Assembly (NCBI GenBank): GCA_018713005.1
Contig: DVFX01000028.1
Span: 8,718-72,717 of the forward strand
Source: Scatomorpha gallistercoris
Lineage (GTDB): Bacteria > Bacillota > Clostridia > Oscillospirales > Oscillospiraceae
DNA: 64,000 nt
Direction: 5' to 3'
Shown here: positions 42,043-50,608 of the stretch, piece after piece
Layout of the letters: the number at the start of each line of letters is the position of its first letter
Numbering within the stretch: the first letter of the stretch is position 1
Made by a program: the position numbers and the translations under genes
The notes under the pieces: model-generated
The model's input: only the letters and a program-made list of their open reading frames with translations
Databases searched by the model: none
What the model was told of the DNA's origin: nothing

Positions 42043-42915
42043 TCAAACTTTCTCCGGCACATACTTGCCGAGCAGGCCCGCCGGGCGCACCAACAGCATG
42101 ATTATCAGCACGGCGAACACGATGGAGTTGGCCAGCTGCGTCGAGATATACGCCTTGGCCAGGGCTTCGATGACGCCCAGCAGGATGCCGCCCAAAAACG
42201 CGCCGGGTATGGAACCGATGCCGCCGAACACCGCAGCAGTGAAGGCCTTAATACCGGGCATGGAGCCGGTCGTGGGCATCAGCGAGGTGTTGAAGGAGCA
42301 GAGCAGCACTCCGGCAATGGCCGCGAGCGCGCTGCCAATGGCGAAGGTCAGCGATATGGTCCTGTTGACGTTTATGCCCATGAGCTGGGCCGCGCCCTTG
42401 TCCTCGGAGCAGGCCCTCATGGCCTTGCCCATCTTGCTCTTGCTGGTGAAGGCCGTGAGGCCTGCCATGATGATTATGCACATCGCTATGGTCAGCAGGG
42501 ACACATAGGAGATGCTGAGTGAGCCCAAGCTCAGCGAGCCGGAGATTATCGGCGTGTACGAGCGGGGACTGGCTCCCCAGAGCAGCTGCGCCGCATTCTG
42601 CAGGAAATAGCTCACGCCTATGGCTGTGATGAGCACGGCGAGGCTGGGCGCGCTGCGCAGAGGCCGATAGGCCAGACCCTCGATTACCACGCCGAGCACG
42701 GTGCAGACGAGCATCGCCAGCAGCACGGCTATGGGCCAGGGCAGACCCAGGTTCGTCATGGCGAGCAGGGATATGTAGCCGCCGACCATGATGACGTCGC
42801 CGTGGGCGAAATTGAGCATCTTTGCAATGCCGTAAACCATTGTATAGCCCAGGGCGATTATGGCGTAAACGCTTCCGAGGCTCACGCCGCTTATGAGATA
42901 CGAAAGGAATTCCAA
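42043..42915 (-). CDS. livH: Branched-chain amino acid ABC permease LivH
   Basis: A permease of about 290 residues with the LivH landmarks VYAIIALGYTMVYGIAKMLN, FAHGDVIMVGGYISL and MRACSEDKGAAQLMGINV. Start choice is uncertain. TTG at 42915 (LEFLSYLISGVSLGS) has a GGTGGGAAG-type site; GTG at 42924 is another option. The open frame continues upstream into repeat DNA that is not part of the protein. It lies 10 bp before livM. Confidence 0.88.
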   Translation of the reverse strand: MEFLSYLISGVSLGSVYAIIALGYTMVYGIAKMLNFAHGDVIMVGGYISLLAMTNLGLPWPIAVLLAMLVCTVLGVVIEGLAYRPLRSAPSLAVLITAIGVSYFLQNAAQLLWGASPRSYTPIISGSLSLGSLSISYVSLLTIAMCIIIMAGLTAFTSKSKMGKAMRACSEDKGAAQLMGINVNRTISLTFAIGSALAAIAGVLLCSFNTSLMPTTGSMPGIKAFTAAVFGGIGSIPGAFLGGILLGVIEALAKAYISTQLANSIVFAVLIIMLLVRPAGLLGKYVPEKV

Positions 42916-42972
42916 ACTTCCCACCCCGTTGAAAGTATAGTCTGTAGGACACACCGACCACGGCGCGCTTTT

Positions 42973-42994
42973 GGCGCACCGGGATTGGTGCGCC
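42973..42994. repeat. Dispersed palindromic element, copy 1
   Basis: GGCGCACC, 6-nt loop, GGTGCGCC, followed by CTACATGG. The same stem with a different loop and the tail CTACACGG occurs at 63662-63683. It lies in the 142-bp livJ-livH gap and may attenuate or stabilise the transcript there. Confidence 0.6.
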
Positions 42995-43057
42995 CTACAT
43001 GGTATCGATTTGCGCACCGGGGAGGGAAGAACCCTCCCCAATGCCTTCATGTGTTTC

Positions 43058-44284
43058 TTACTCGGCGGCGTTCTCGGCGGAGACGTACACGCCGTCCTGG
43101 ATGACGACCGCCAGAGGCAGCTTGCTGACTTCGCCGGAGGTGGACCAGGTCATGCCGGAGCCGGTCAGGCCGTCGAAGGTCATGCCGGTGAACTGCTCAA
43201 TCATGGCGCTGCAGATGTCCTCGGTGCTCATGTCGGGGGTGCATCCTGCGGCCTCGAGAGCCTGCTTGAGGGCGTAGACGCAGTCGTAGCCGTCGGCGGC
43301 GAACTGGTTCGGGGTCTCGCCGAAGCGCTCATTGTACTCGTTGACGAAGCTGACGGTCTTTTCGTCGGTCGCGTCTGCGGAGAAGGGGGTCAGGACCATG
43401 ACGCCCTCGGCGAGGCTGAGGTCGAAGTTGGGCATGGTCAGGATGCCGTCCATGCCGTCCACGCCGAAGAAGGTCGGCTCATAGCCCATGGCGTTGGCCT
43501 GGGAGAGGATGACGGAGGCGGGCTGGTAGTAGATGGGCAGGAACACGACGTCCGCACCGGCGGCCTGGGCAGCGGTGAGCTGGACGGAGAAATCGGCCTG
43601 GGTGTCGGCGGTGAAGGTGCCCTCGTAGACTATCTCTAGGTTCTGGTTTTCTGCCTCGGCGACAAAGGTGTCGCGGATGCCCTGGGAGTACGCGTCGTCG
43701 TTGCGGTAGATTACGGCGACCTTGGCGTCAGGCATATTGGCGCCCATGTAGGTGGCCGCGCCGGAGCCCTGGTTGGGGTCGGAGAAGCACATCTGGAACA
43801 TGTTGTCCTTGCCCGCGACGACGTCGGGGGAGGAGGCGCTGGGGGTCAGGGCAAAGATGCGGTCGTTGTAGACCTCGGCGGATACGCTGATGGCCGGGCC
43901 GGTGGTGACGGGGCCGACCAGTATCTGCATACCGTCGTCCATGAGCTTGTTGTAGGCATTGACGGAGGTCTCGCCGTCGGACACGTCGTCCTCAAAGCTG
44001 AACTCAACCTGATATCCGTTGATGCCGCCTGCGGCGTTAATCTCATCGACGGCAATCTGGATGCCGTTCATAACTGCGGTGCCGTAGATGGCGTTTTCGC
44101 CGGTCAGCGGGCCTACGCCGCCGAACTTGAAGGCGGCGCCGTCGGCGGCGGGCTCGCCGCTCTCGGCCGGAGCGCCGCTCTCCGCGGGCGCGGCGGATTC
44201 GGTGGAGCCGTTCTCCTGGCCGCAGCCGGAGAAGAGGGCCAGGCACATTACGAGCGCCATTGCAAGTGCGAGATACTTTTTCAT
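43058..44284 (-). CDS. livJ: Branched-chain amino acid ABC transporter substrate-binding lipoprotein
   Basis: A 408-residue periplasmic-binding-type lipoprotein. Signal MKKYLALAMALVMCLALF with lipobox FSGC; then an Ala/Glu/Gly linker and the Peripla_BP_6 fold starting FKFGGVGPLTGENAIYGTAV. Later GDDVSDGETSVNAYNKLMDD-like and PNQGSGAATYMGANMP segments surround the ligand site. ATG 44284 follows AGGAGG. It is the first gene of the liv set but sits only 35 bp after a strong terminator, so its expression may depend on readthrough. Confidence 0.92.
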   Translation of the reverse strand: MKKYLALAMALVMCLALFSGCGQENGSTESAAPAESGAPAESGEPAADGAAFKFGGVGPLTGENAIYGTAVMNGIQIAVDEINAAGGINGYQVEFSFEDDVSDGETSVNAYNKLMDDGMQILVGPVTTGPAISVSAEVYNDRIFALTPSASSPDVVAGKDNMFQMCFSDPNQGSGAATYMGANMPDAKVAVIYRNDDAYSQGIRDTFVAEAENQNLEIVYEGTFTADTQADFSVQLTAAQAAGADVVFLPIYYQPASVILSQANAMGYEPTFFGVDGMDGILTMPNFDLSLAEGVMVLTPFSADATDEKTVSFVNEYNERFGETPNQFAADGYDCVYALKQALEAAGCTPDMSTEDICSAMIEQFTGMTFDGLTGSGMTWSTSGEVSKLPLAVVIQDGVYVSAENAAE

Positions 44285-44318
44285 GTTGTCCTCCTGTGAA
44301 TATCCGTTTTTATACAAA

Positions 44319-44352
44319 AAACCGGTCCCGACCTGCTGGTCGGGACCGGTTT
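44319..44352 (-). terminator. Strong terminator just upstream of livJ
   Basis: AAACCGGTCCCGACC (44319-44333), loop TGCT, GGTCGGGACCGGTTT (44338-44352), perfect over 15 bp, followed on the minus strand by TTTTTTG. It lies between the small upstream ORF and livJ, in the position of an attenuator. Confidence 0.85.
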
Positions 44353-44369
44353 GAAGTATACACATCAAA

Positions 44370-44672
44370 TCAGCTTACCGATGCCAAACGAGGCCGTTGT
44401 GGTGTCCTGACAAGAATAATTACTACGGAAAGTACGGTTATTATGCATACCAGTACGCATATAAGTACCAGTACGCTAATGAGGCGTATAATTATCAGGG
44501 CCAGGCTCAGGGCAACAAAAATGGACACTGCAAGGGCAGTGTCCAGGCTAAGCAGGCTGTTCATATTTTCGCTCTGGGCGGCGCAGCAGGCGCAGACGCG
44601 CTGAGTGCCCTCGGCAGAGAAGCCGCGGGTGGAGTTACAGGCGTTATTGCGGTTGAAGAAACGTTCAAACAT
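44370..44672 (-). CDS. Small Ile/Leu/Val-rich membrane or leader protein upstream of livJ
   Basis: A 100-residue ORF with AAAGGAG 8 nt before its ATG, so it is very likely translated. The first 36 residues are polar with five Cys (NACNST, VCACCA). Residues 39-88 contain 33 Ile, Leu or Val out of 50, forming one or two membrane helices (LALIIIRLISVLVLICVLV). It ends 18 nt before the terminator hairpin that precedes livJ. It may be a small membrane protein. Because it is so rich in the amino acids the downstream transporter imports, it could also act as a leader for attenuation. No family recognised. Confidence 0.6.
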   Translation of the reverse strand: MFERFFNRNNACNSTRGFSAEGTQRVCACCAAQSENMNSLLSLDTALAVSIFVALSLALIIIRLISVLVLICVLVCIITVLSVVIILVRTPQRPRLASVS

Positions 44673-44851
44673 GTTCGCGGCTCCTTTCGTGAATGTGTTT
44701 GCACTTTAGCACCCAATGACGCGAATTGTCAAGTGGATTCTTGCCTTTTCTGCATTTCACACAGAAGATTTTGATGAAGGGAGAGCAAATTTCTCTGTTA
44801 CACACAGAAATTATGCCAATATTTTACCTGCGCAGGTTAGGAAACCGGCTT

Positions 44852-45877
44852 TCAGATACGTTGGGCCAACTCGGGAAAAGAGTCCCGAAAAGTAACTTCC
44901 GGCTGTATAACCATGTGCGTTTTTGGGTCTGCGCGGCGTGAAATCAGGTTGAAGCAGAGCTTGAGCGTCTCTGCGGCGACGGCCTGCATGCGCAAGTCTA
45001 TCGTCGTCATGCTGGGGGATGTGAAGCGGCTCAGGCTGTCGGGACCTGTGTTTGTAGTCAGCAGGTAGGTGTCCGTGCCGACGGCGACGCCGAACTCGAC
45101 AAGGGCGGCCAGCAGCCCGCGCGCAATCTCCTCCTGGTTGCAGAAAATGGCCTGCGGCACCTGCCGTTTCTGGATGAGCTTTATGCCGAGGGAGTAGCCG
45201 GCCTCGGCGTCGGCGGCGCAGAAATACTGGTTGTTTTCAGCCCCAAGACCCAGCTCATCCCAGCGCTTGAGGAAGGCGTCGCGCCTGGTGTTTGTTGCGA
45301 CGTGGTACTGCCTTTCCCAAATTGTAGCCACGGACTCGGGCGAGCAGCTTGCGACAATATCGCACGCGAGCCGTCCGGCGGCGGCGTGGTCTATCGTCAC
45401 ATATGGATATTCTTCTACACGGCGGTTGAGCAGCACCGTGGGGACGGGGCCGAGGGGCTGGGCCAAAAACTGCAGGTCGGCGTTGGATGCGCCGGCTATA
45501 ATTATGCCGTTGTAGAGCTGCGAAGAGAGTATATTCTGCTTTTCGACCAGCGTGTCCGGCTCGTAGAACTGCAGGTTTATCTCAGCGGGCTCAGAAAACA
45601 GCTTAGTGACCTCGTTTACGGCGCGCAGGGCGGATATAAGCGCTTGCTCGAAGTAATAGTTTGGCCAGAAGAGCGCGATGCTGAGCTGATGGGCGCTGTC
45701 GCTGCTCAGGCGCTTGGCTGAGGTGTTGGGGCGATAATTGAGGCTCTCTGCCACTGAGAGTACTTTCTCCTGTGTGGCCTTGGATATGCGGTGCTCGTCC
45801 CCGCGCCCGTTCAGGACGTAGGAGACTGTGGCAATCGAAGTGCGGCACAGGTTGGCGATATCGTAAATGGTTGCCAT
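44852..45877 (-). CDS. LacI-family transcriptional regulator
   Basis: A 341-residue LacI-type repressor. The HTH is ATIYDIANLCRTSIATVSYV with the hinge YRPNTSAKRLSSD, followed by a periplasmic-binding-like ligand domain. ATG 45877 follows AAGGAGG. It is upstream of the MBL hydrolase and 2-hydroxycarboxylate transporter genes' 3' ends and on the same strand, so it could control either those genes or the liv operon. Ligand unknown. Confidence 0.85.
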   Translation of the reverse strand: MATIYDIANLCRTSIATVSYVLNGRGDEHRISKATQEKVLSVAESLNYRPNTSAKRLSSDSAHQLSIALFWPNYYFEQALISALRAVNEVTKLFSEPAEINLQFYEPDTLVEKQNILSSQLYNGIIIAGASNADLQFLAQPLGPVPTVLLNRRVEEYPYVTIDHAAAGRLACDIVASCSPESVATIWERQYHVATNTRRDAFLKRWDELGLGAENNQYFCAADAEAGYSLGIKLIQKRQVPQAIFCNQEEIARGLLAALVEFGVAVGTDTYLLTTNTGPDSLSRFTSPSMTTIDLRMQAVAAETLKLCFNLISRRADPKTHMVIQPEVTFRDSFPELAQRI

Positions 45878-46064
45878 AGGCCCTCCTTGCGAAGCAAATG
45901 ACAGAACTTTCAAACTCTACCTGCAATGATACACCGCCCGGCCCGCAGAGTCAACCAAAGCTTTGAGGCGCATATACCGGCACAGGCTGCGGATTACTCC
46001 GCAGCCCGTGCTTTGCCAAACTAGGAATGAAAGAGTGTGAGTGTGTTGTATTAAGCAAAAAATG

Positions 46065-46952
46065 TCATTCCAGCGCCGTCCACGCCAGGCCGAAGTGATA
46101 CCACTTGTGATGTTCAATCTGCAGCATGGCAGAGGTGGGGACGCGCTCTTTTAGAATTTTGGCGTACCGGCCCACGAAGGCCTCGGTACTGAACTTGCCG
46201 TCTACGACGTAGGCGGCCTTGGCCTCGGGCGGGAGCATGAGGTCGAGAAGCTCGGGCTTGCTGTTGAAGAGCGGCCCGGTCATGTCGTAGTGGTGTGGTA
46301 TGACCACTTTCGCGCCTATGGCCCTGACGAGCTCGGCAAAGACCTCTGGGTCCTGCTTTGGGCTCAGGTGCATGAAGGCGACGTCGGGCTTCAGCCCGGC
46401 GAAGCGGTACTTCTGGTCGGGTGTAGTCTGGCCGGCCCAGACAAGGATGCGCGTACCGTCGGCAGCGGTGATAAGGTAGTTTTGCAGCTCCAATGAGCCG
46501 TACCAGCCGGTGATGCTGTCCAGGCTGTCGACGTTTTCCGCAAACTTCTCCGGGCGGTACACGCCTTTTGCATTTTCCGTGTGGCGTCCGGCGTAGACGT
46601 TTATTTTGACGTCGTCAAACTCGTACTCCTCGCCGGGACGGACCCGGTAGACATTGGTCAGGCTGACGTGCTGCTGAGCGCAGAGCGCGTCGACGGAGAG
46701 ATCGCCCACGAAGAGGCGGGCCTTAGGGAATTTGGCGAGCAGCGCCGATATATCCTGAGAGTGGTCGAAATGTACATGAGAGAGCAGGACATAGTCGGCG
46801 CGCTCAACCTTTTCGAGGGGGAAGGGGTAGATGTCTGAGCTGTCCAGCCAGGGGTCGACCAGGAGGTGGGCGCCGCCCGGCAGTATCATTTCAAAGCCGG
46901 CGGTGTTAAACCAGCGGACGCTCACTCCGTTATCAAGCATAGCTGCAGGCAT
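46065..46952 (-). CDS. Metallo-beta-lactamase-fold hydrolase (UlaG-like)
   Basis: A 295-residue MBL-fold protein with the zinc motif LLSHVHFDHSQD and downstream ligands in YAGRHTENAKG and VIPHHYDMTGPLF. It lacks a signal peptide. The overall shape (NTAGFEMILPGGAHLLVDPW at the N-terminus) resembles the UlaG/L-ascorbate-6-P lactonase type. AGAAGG lies about 10 nt upstream of the ATG. It follows the transporter gene by about 110 bp and may hydrolyse a lactone or ester of the imported acid. Confidence 0.78.
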   Translation of the reverse strand: MPAAMLDNGVSVRWFNTAGFEMILPGGAHLLVDPWLDSSDIYPFPLEKVERADYVLLSHVHFDHSQDISALLAKFPKARLFVGDLSVDALCAQQHVSLTNVYRVRPGEEYEFDDVKINVYAGRHTENAKGVYRPEKFAENVDSLDSITGWYGSLELQNYLITAADGTRILVWAGQTTPDQKYRFAGLKPDVAFMHLSPKQDPEVFAELVRAIGAKVVIPHHYDMTGPLFNSKPELLDLMLPPEAKAAYVVDGKFSTEAFVGRYAKILKERVPTSAMLQIEHHKWYHFGLAWTALE

Positions 46953-47061
46953 AATGGCAACCTTCTTTCGTCAATGAGGTCAGGCTGTCCTGCCTGCCGC
47001 GCAGGGCGGCGGACAGGACAGAAATGAAAAAGGATGGACAATTACAGTGCTGCACCTGTTA

Positions 47062-48378
47062 TCAGGTGAGCAGCGGAATCAGCATGCCGAGTACGAGCAG
47101 GGCGAGGGCGCCGCCGAGACGGGTGGAGATGCTGGCGAAGGGGAAGAGGTCCATGCGCTTGGAGACCTGGCAGTTTACAAGGTCGCCGGTGCCGCCGATG
47201 TCGCAGGAGCAGCAGCCGACGGAGATGGCGCTCTCGATGGGGTACAGGCCGAAGAGGCGTCCGAAGATACCGGCGGCGATGACGAAGGTCAGGATGGTGC
47301 AGGTGACCATCAGTACAAACTGGAAGCTCATGGCTCCGGCCAGCTCTGTGAGGTCTATGGCGGTGATGCCGACGTTGACCATCATTGCGGGCAGGAACAC
47401 GCCGGTTACGAGGTCGGAGGCCCAGGCCAGACGGTCAATCAAGTACTGCGGAATGATGTTGACAGCCTTGAGAATGATGCAGAGCAGAATCAGCCAGACG
47501 ATGTAGTTGAGGTTGATGAAGGGGCTGGTCAGGTAGGCGATGATGTTGGCGAAGGCGAACAGCACGGCGCCGAACAGTATGCCGCAGAGCAGAGAGCTTA
47601 TCTTGCCGTCAAACTTGGCGTGTTCGGTGTTTACCTCAATCTGGGAGCCGGTGCGGACGAGGTTGCCGTTGCCGGTCCAGCTCGGCTTGATGCGTCCGAG
47701 AGTGTCCAGCAGTCCGGAGAGGACTATGGCCTCGATGTTGGCGAGGGACATGGCAGCGACCATGACGCCGATAAGCGCGTCGCCGTCAATACCGGCCTCG
47801 TTGAGCATGGCGGGGATGCTGACCAGCGGGCCGCTGGAGCCGCCGGAGAATATCGGGAAGGCGTATACGACAAGAGAGTTGAACAGGTCATAGCCAAGCA
47901 GCGGGCCGATGAGACAGGCGACGCCGATGGTGGTGCCAAGGGAGAGAAGCAGCACGGGGATGTAACGGAATATGGCCTTCAGGAGCAGCTTGCGGTCAAG
48001 CCTGCCGAGGACGGAGCCGCACATGAGCATGGCTATATTGGTCGGGTTCAGGACGTTGTCGCGCAGCTCGGTGAAGCTCTGCTGCATCTCCGGAGTGATG
48101 TAACCGATAAGCACAAGCACAGACGGCCCGAAGATGGTGAGCAGGGGACCGAAGCCGACGTACTTGCCGAGGAAGGGAGTGTGGTCGCCTATCCAGCGCA
48201 GGGGCAGGGCGACGGAGAGCAGGAAGGCAAAAAGGGAGAAGTAATTGGGCTCAAGCCAGCCGAAGCCCATGCTTATCCACAGTATCGCGCATATTATGGC
48301 GAACATGCCTATGGGTATGCCCATAAACTCCAGGCTCTTGAAGGAGTCGAGACGCGATTTGGTAGTATCAGAACTCAT
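47062..48378 (-). CDS. 2-hydroxycarboxylate transporter family symporter (citrate/malate type)
   Basis: A 438-residue membrane protein with about eleven helices. It matches the 2HCT family (CitS, CimH, MleP): PIFSGGSSGPLVSIPAML and CCSCDIGGTGDLVNCQV correspond to the two re-entrant-loop GG motifs. Such carriers import citrate, malate or lactate with sodium or protons. AGGAG lies upstream of the ATG. It sits beside the CMD-family protein and the oxaloacetate decarboxylase alpha gene, so import of a di/tricarboxylate that is decarboxylated is likely. Confidence 0.8.
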   Translation of the reverse strand: MSSDTTKSRLDSFKSLEFMGIPIGMFAIICAILWISMGFGWLEPNYFSLFAFLLSVALPLRWIGDHTPFLGKYVGFGPLLTIFGPSVLVLIGYITPEMQQSFTELRDNVLNPTNIAMLMCGSVLGRLDRKLLLKAIFRYIPVLLLSLGTTIGVACLIGPLLGYDLFNSLVVYAFPIFSGGSSGPLVSIPAMLNEAGIDGDALIGVMVAAMSLANIEAIVLSGLLDTLGRIKPSWTGNGNLVRTGSQIEVNTEHAKFDGKISSLLCGILFGAVLFAFANIIAYLTSPFINLNYIVWLILLCIILKAVNIIPQYLIDRLAWASDLVTGVFLPAMMVNVGITAIDLTELAGAMSFQFVLMVTCTILTFVIAAGIFGRLFGLYPIESAISVGCCSCDIGGTGDLVNCQVSKRMDLFPFASISTRLGGALALLVLGMLIPLLT

Positions 48379-48417
48379 TTTCTTTTCTCCTCTACTTTTA
48401 GTTTATCTCAGAGAGGC

Positions 48418-48804
48418 TTACTCAGCCTTCTCTTCGAGTTCCTCAAACAGACCGGCGGCGGGGATGACGGCCGACACACCGCAGATCATCATGCAAAGAC
48501 GCAGGGCTTCGCCGACCTCCTGAATCGAGGCGCCCTCCTCTACGGCCTTCTTGCCATGGACTATAATAGTGGTCTCAACGCCGCGGGTGCAGCCGAGCAT
48601 CATTATCATGAGCTCGCGGTACTTCTTGGGGATGAGGTTATCGCCGCGGTTGCAGGACACAAAAAGGTTCTTGAAGGCGCTGAGCAGCTGCGGGTCGTTG
48701 GCCAGCTTGCGGTGGAACGGGAGCAGCCCGCCTCCGCGTATTTCGCTCAGCTCCGCCATGATTTCCTGAGATTTTTCAATCTGTACAGGGTCTGTCTGTT
48801 TCAT
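48418..48804 (-). CDS. Carboxymuconolactone decarboxylase-family protein without the CxxC pair
   Basis: A 128-residue AhpD/CMD-fold protein (ELMIMMLGCTRGVETTIIVH, then EVGEALRLCMMICGVSAVIP). In AhpD-type members a CxxC precedes the His; here it is CTRGVETTIIVHG, with Glu at the second position. It therefore probably lacks disulfide reductase activity. AAAGGAAGG precedes the ATG. It lies between the carboxyltransferase and transporter genes, 3 bp after the former. Confidence 0.75.
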   Translation of the reverse strand: MKQTDPVQIEKSQEIMAELSEIRGGGLLPFHRKLANDPQLLSAFKNLFVSCNRGDNLIPKKYRELMIMMLGCTRGVETTIIVHGKKAVEEGASIQEVGEALRLCMMICGVSAVIPAAGLFEELEEKAE

Positions 48805-48807
48805 GTT

Positions 48808-50247
48808 TTATTCCTTCCTTTCGATTGTGTATTTCACGCGCGTCGGGTTTCCGGCGTGCCTTTTTTCAAGATAGGGCCTGGCCACGGCGGGGAACATGGC
48901 GTACATCAGCACTTCCTCGTCCGTTTCAGCCAGCTCGCCGATTTCGGCCTTCATCTTGTCCCACTCGGGCTCGATGAGGTCGGCGGGGCGGCAGGTTATA
49001 GGCTCATCGTCGCCTATTATCTTGCGCTGGATATCGGCGTCTACCGGGGCGGGGAACTGGCCGTATTCGCCGCGCATATAGGCCTTGCTCTCTTTCGGGA
49101 CTATTTTGTACCGCTCTCCCTGGATGACATTCATGGTGGCCTGGGTGCCGACTATCTGGCTGAACGGGGTGCCGAGCGGAGGATAACCGAACTCCTCGTG
49201 CACCTTGGAGACCTCATTCAGCACATCCTGCAGGCGGTCGTAGGCGTGCATTTCCTTGAGCTGGTTCTCCATGTTGGAGAGCATACCGCCTGGTATCTGG
49301 TGCTGCAAAACGGAGGTGTCGACACCGGTGAACTTGCTCTGGTACTGCTTATACTTTTCCTTGATGGCCAAAAGGTCGTTGTTTATGTCGGCAATCAAGC
49401 CCATGTCCATTTCCGCGGCGTAAGGCGTGGACGAGAGAGCTATCAGCATGCTCTCGAGCGGCGGATGGGCGGTGCCCAGGCAGAAGGCGGAGAAGTCCGT
49501 GTCTATTACGTCGGCTCCGGCGCGGACCGCCTCCCAATAGCACAGGTCGGCCATGCCGCCGGTGCTGTGGGCGTGGAAGTGTATGGGGACGTCTACGGCC
49601 TTCTTGAGCGCGCGGATGGTCATGAAGGTCTCGACGGGGTTCTTCATGCCCGCCATATCCTCGAGGTGGATGGCGCTGGCGCCCATGTCTACGAAGCGCT
49701 TGGCCACGTCGCAATATAGCCCGTCATTGTGCGCCGGGCTGGTGGTGTACAGCAGGTTGCATTCGACCGTTTTGCCCGCCTTAAGCGCGGCGTCCATGGC
49801 GGTGGCGCAGTTGCGCGTGTCCATAAGGCCGTCGAATATAAGGAAAATGTCGAGGCCCGCGCCGGCGGCCGCGTCCACAAAGCGGCGCACGATGTCGTCC
49901 GCGTACTGGCGGTATCCTACTATGTTCTGCCCGCGCAGCAGCATGCGCAGAGGTGTGTTGGGCGCGGCCTTCTTGGCCAGGCGCAGGCGGTCGAAGGGGT
50001 TCTCGCCCAAAAAGCGCAGCGCCGAGTCAAAGGTGGCGCCGCCCCACATCTCAATGCTGTCGAAGCCGACCTTGTCCATCTTGCCTATCACGCTTACAAC
50101 GTCCTGAGTGCTCATGCGCGTGGCGATCAGGGACTGCTGCCCGTCCCGAAGGTCGACGCTGCAAAAGCGCACGGGCCTGGCCGGAGCGCGGTAGTTGAGG
50201 TACTCGTCCATCTGCTCGGCGGTATATGTGCTGCCAAACTTCTGCAT
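48808..50247 (-). CDS. oadA: Oxaloacetate decarboxylase alpha / pyruvate carboxylase-type carboxyltransferase
   Basis: A 479-residue carboxyltransferase. The N-terminal TIM barrel has SVDLRDGQQSLIATRM with the metal-binding Asp, EMWGGATFDSALRFLGENPF, and the biotin-site region VPIHFHAHSTGGMADL with its two metal His. A conserved C-terminal PYC_OADA region follows. The usual biotin domain at the C-terminus is absent; a separate biotin carrier is encoded at 57519. It would transfer CO2 from oxaloacetate to biotin. GGAGGAG precedes the ATG. It is divergent from nifJ. Confidence 0.9.
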   Translation of the reverse strand: MQKFGSTYTAEQMDEYLNYRAPARPVRFCSVDLRDGQQSLIATRMSTQDVVSVIGKMDKVGFDSIEMWGGATFDSALRFLGENPFDRLRLAKKAAPNTPLRMLLRGQNIVGYRQYADDIVRRFVDAAAGAGLDIFLIFDGLMDTRNCATAMDAALKAGKTVECNLLYTTSPAHNDGLYCDVAKRFVDMGASAIHLEDMAGMKNPVETFMTIRALKKAVDVPIHFHAHSTGGMADLCYWEAVRAGADVIDTDFSAFCLGTAHPPLESMLIALSSTPYAAEMDMGLIADINNDLLAIKEKYKQYQSKFTGVDTSVLQHQIPGGMLSNMENQLKEMHAYDRLQDVLNEVSKVHEEFGYPPLGTPFSQIVGTQATMNVIQGERYKIVPKESKAYMRGEYGQFPAPVDADIQRKIIGDDEPITCRPADLIEPEWDKMKAEIGELAETDEEVLMYAMFPAVARPYLEKRHAGNPTRVKYTIERKE

Positions 50248-50496
50248 ATCAGCTCTCCTCCTGTTGAAGTCTTAGCGCGTACGGCAGCCGTTCTGAGGCC
50301 GCTCTGTACTTAAACGCTTAATCAACTAAGGCGATTGTAGCAGTGCTGAACACGATTGTCAACTAAATTGTGAATAATTTATTATGACGAAACTCACAAA
50401 AACACACGTCGAATTTTGTAGATGCTGTGATATTAGACAAACATAAGCCTTATTTTTGAGCAATATTGCTGAAACTAAGAATTGCGCAGAAAAAGA

Positions 50497-50528
50497 TTGA
50501 CATTGACGAGAATTGAAATTAATATAAT
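50497..50528 (+). promoter_or_regulatory. Candidate nifJ promoter
   Basis: TTGACA (50497-50502) and TATAAT (50523-50528) are both consensus, but the spacing is 20 bp; an overlapping TTGACG gives 14 bp. The 361-bp region 50248-50608 separates oadA from nifJ and should contain both promoters. Confidence 0.4.
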
Positions 50529-50608
50529 GACATGTAGGATTAAGGGATTAAGCATCCGCTTCTTGGAGAGACGAGAAGATATGATGTCATTTTAGGAGGT
50601 ATACTATC

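Noticed and set aside
42916..43050. N-terminal extension of LivH
   Set aside because: It is translated from repeat DNA containing a palindrome, is Cys/Arg-rich and unlike any permease start.
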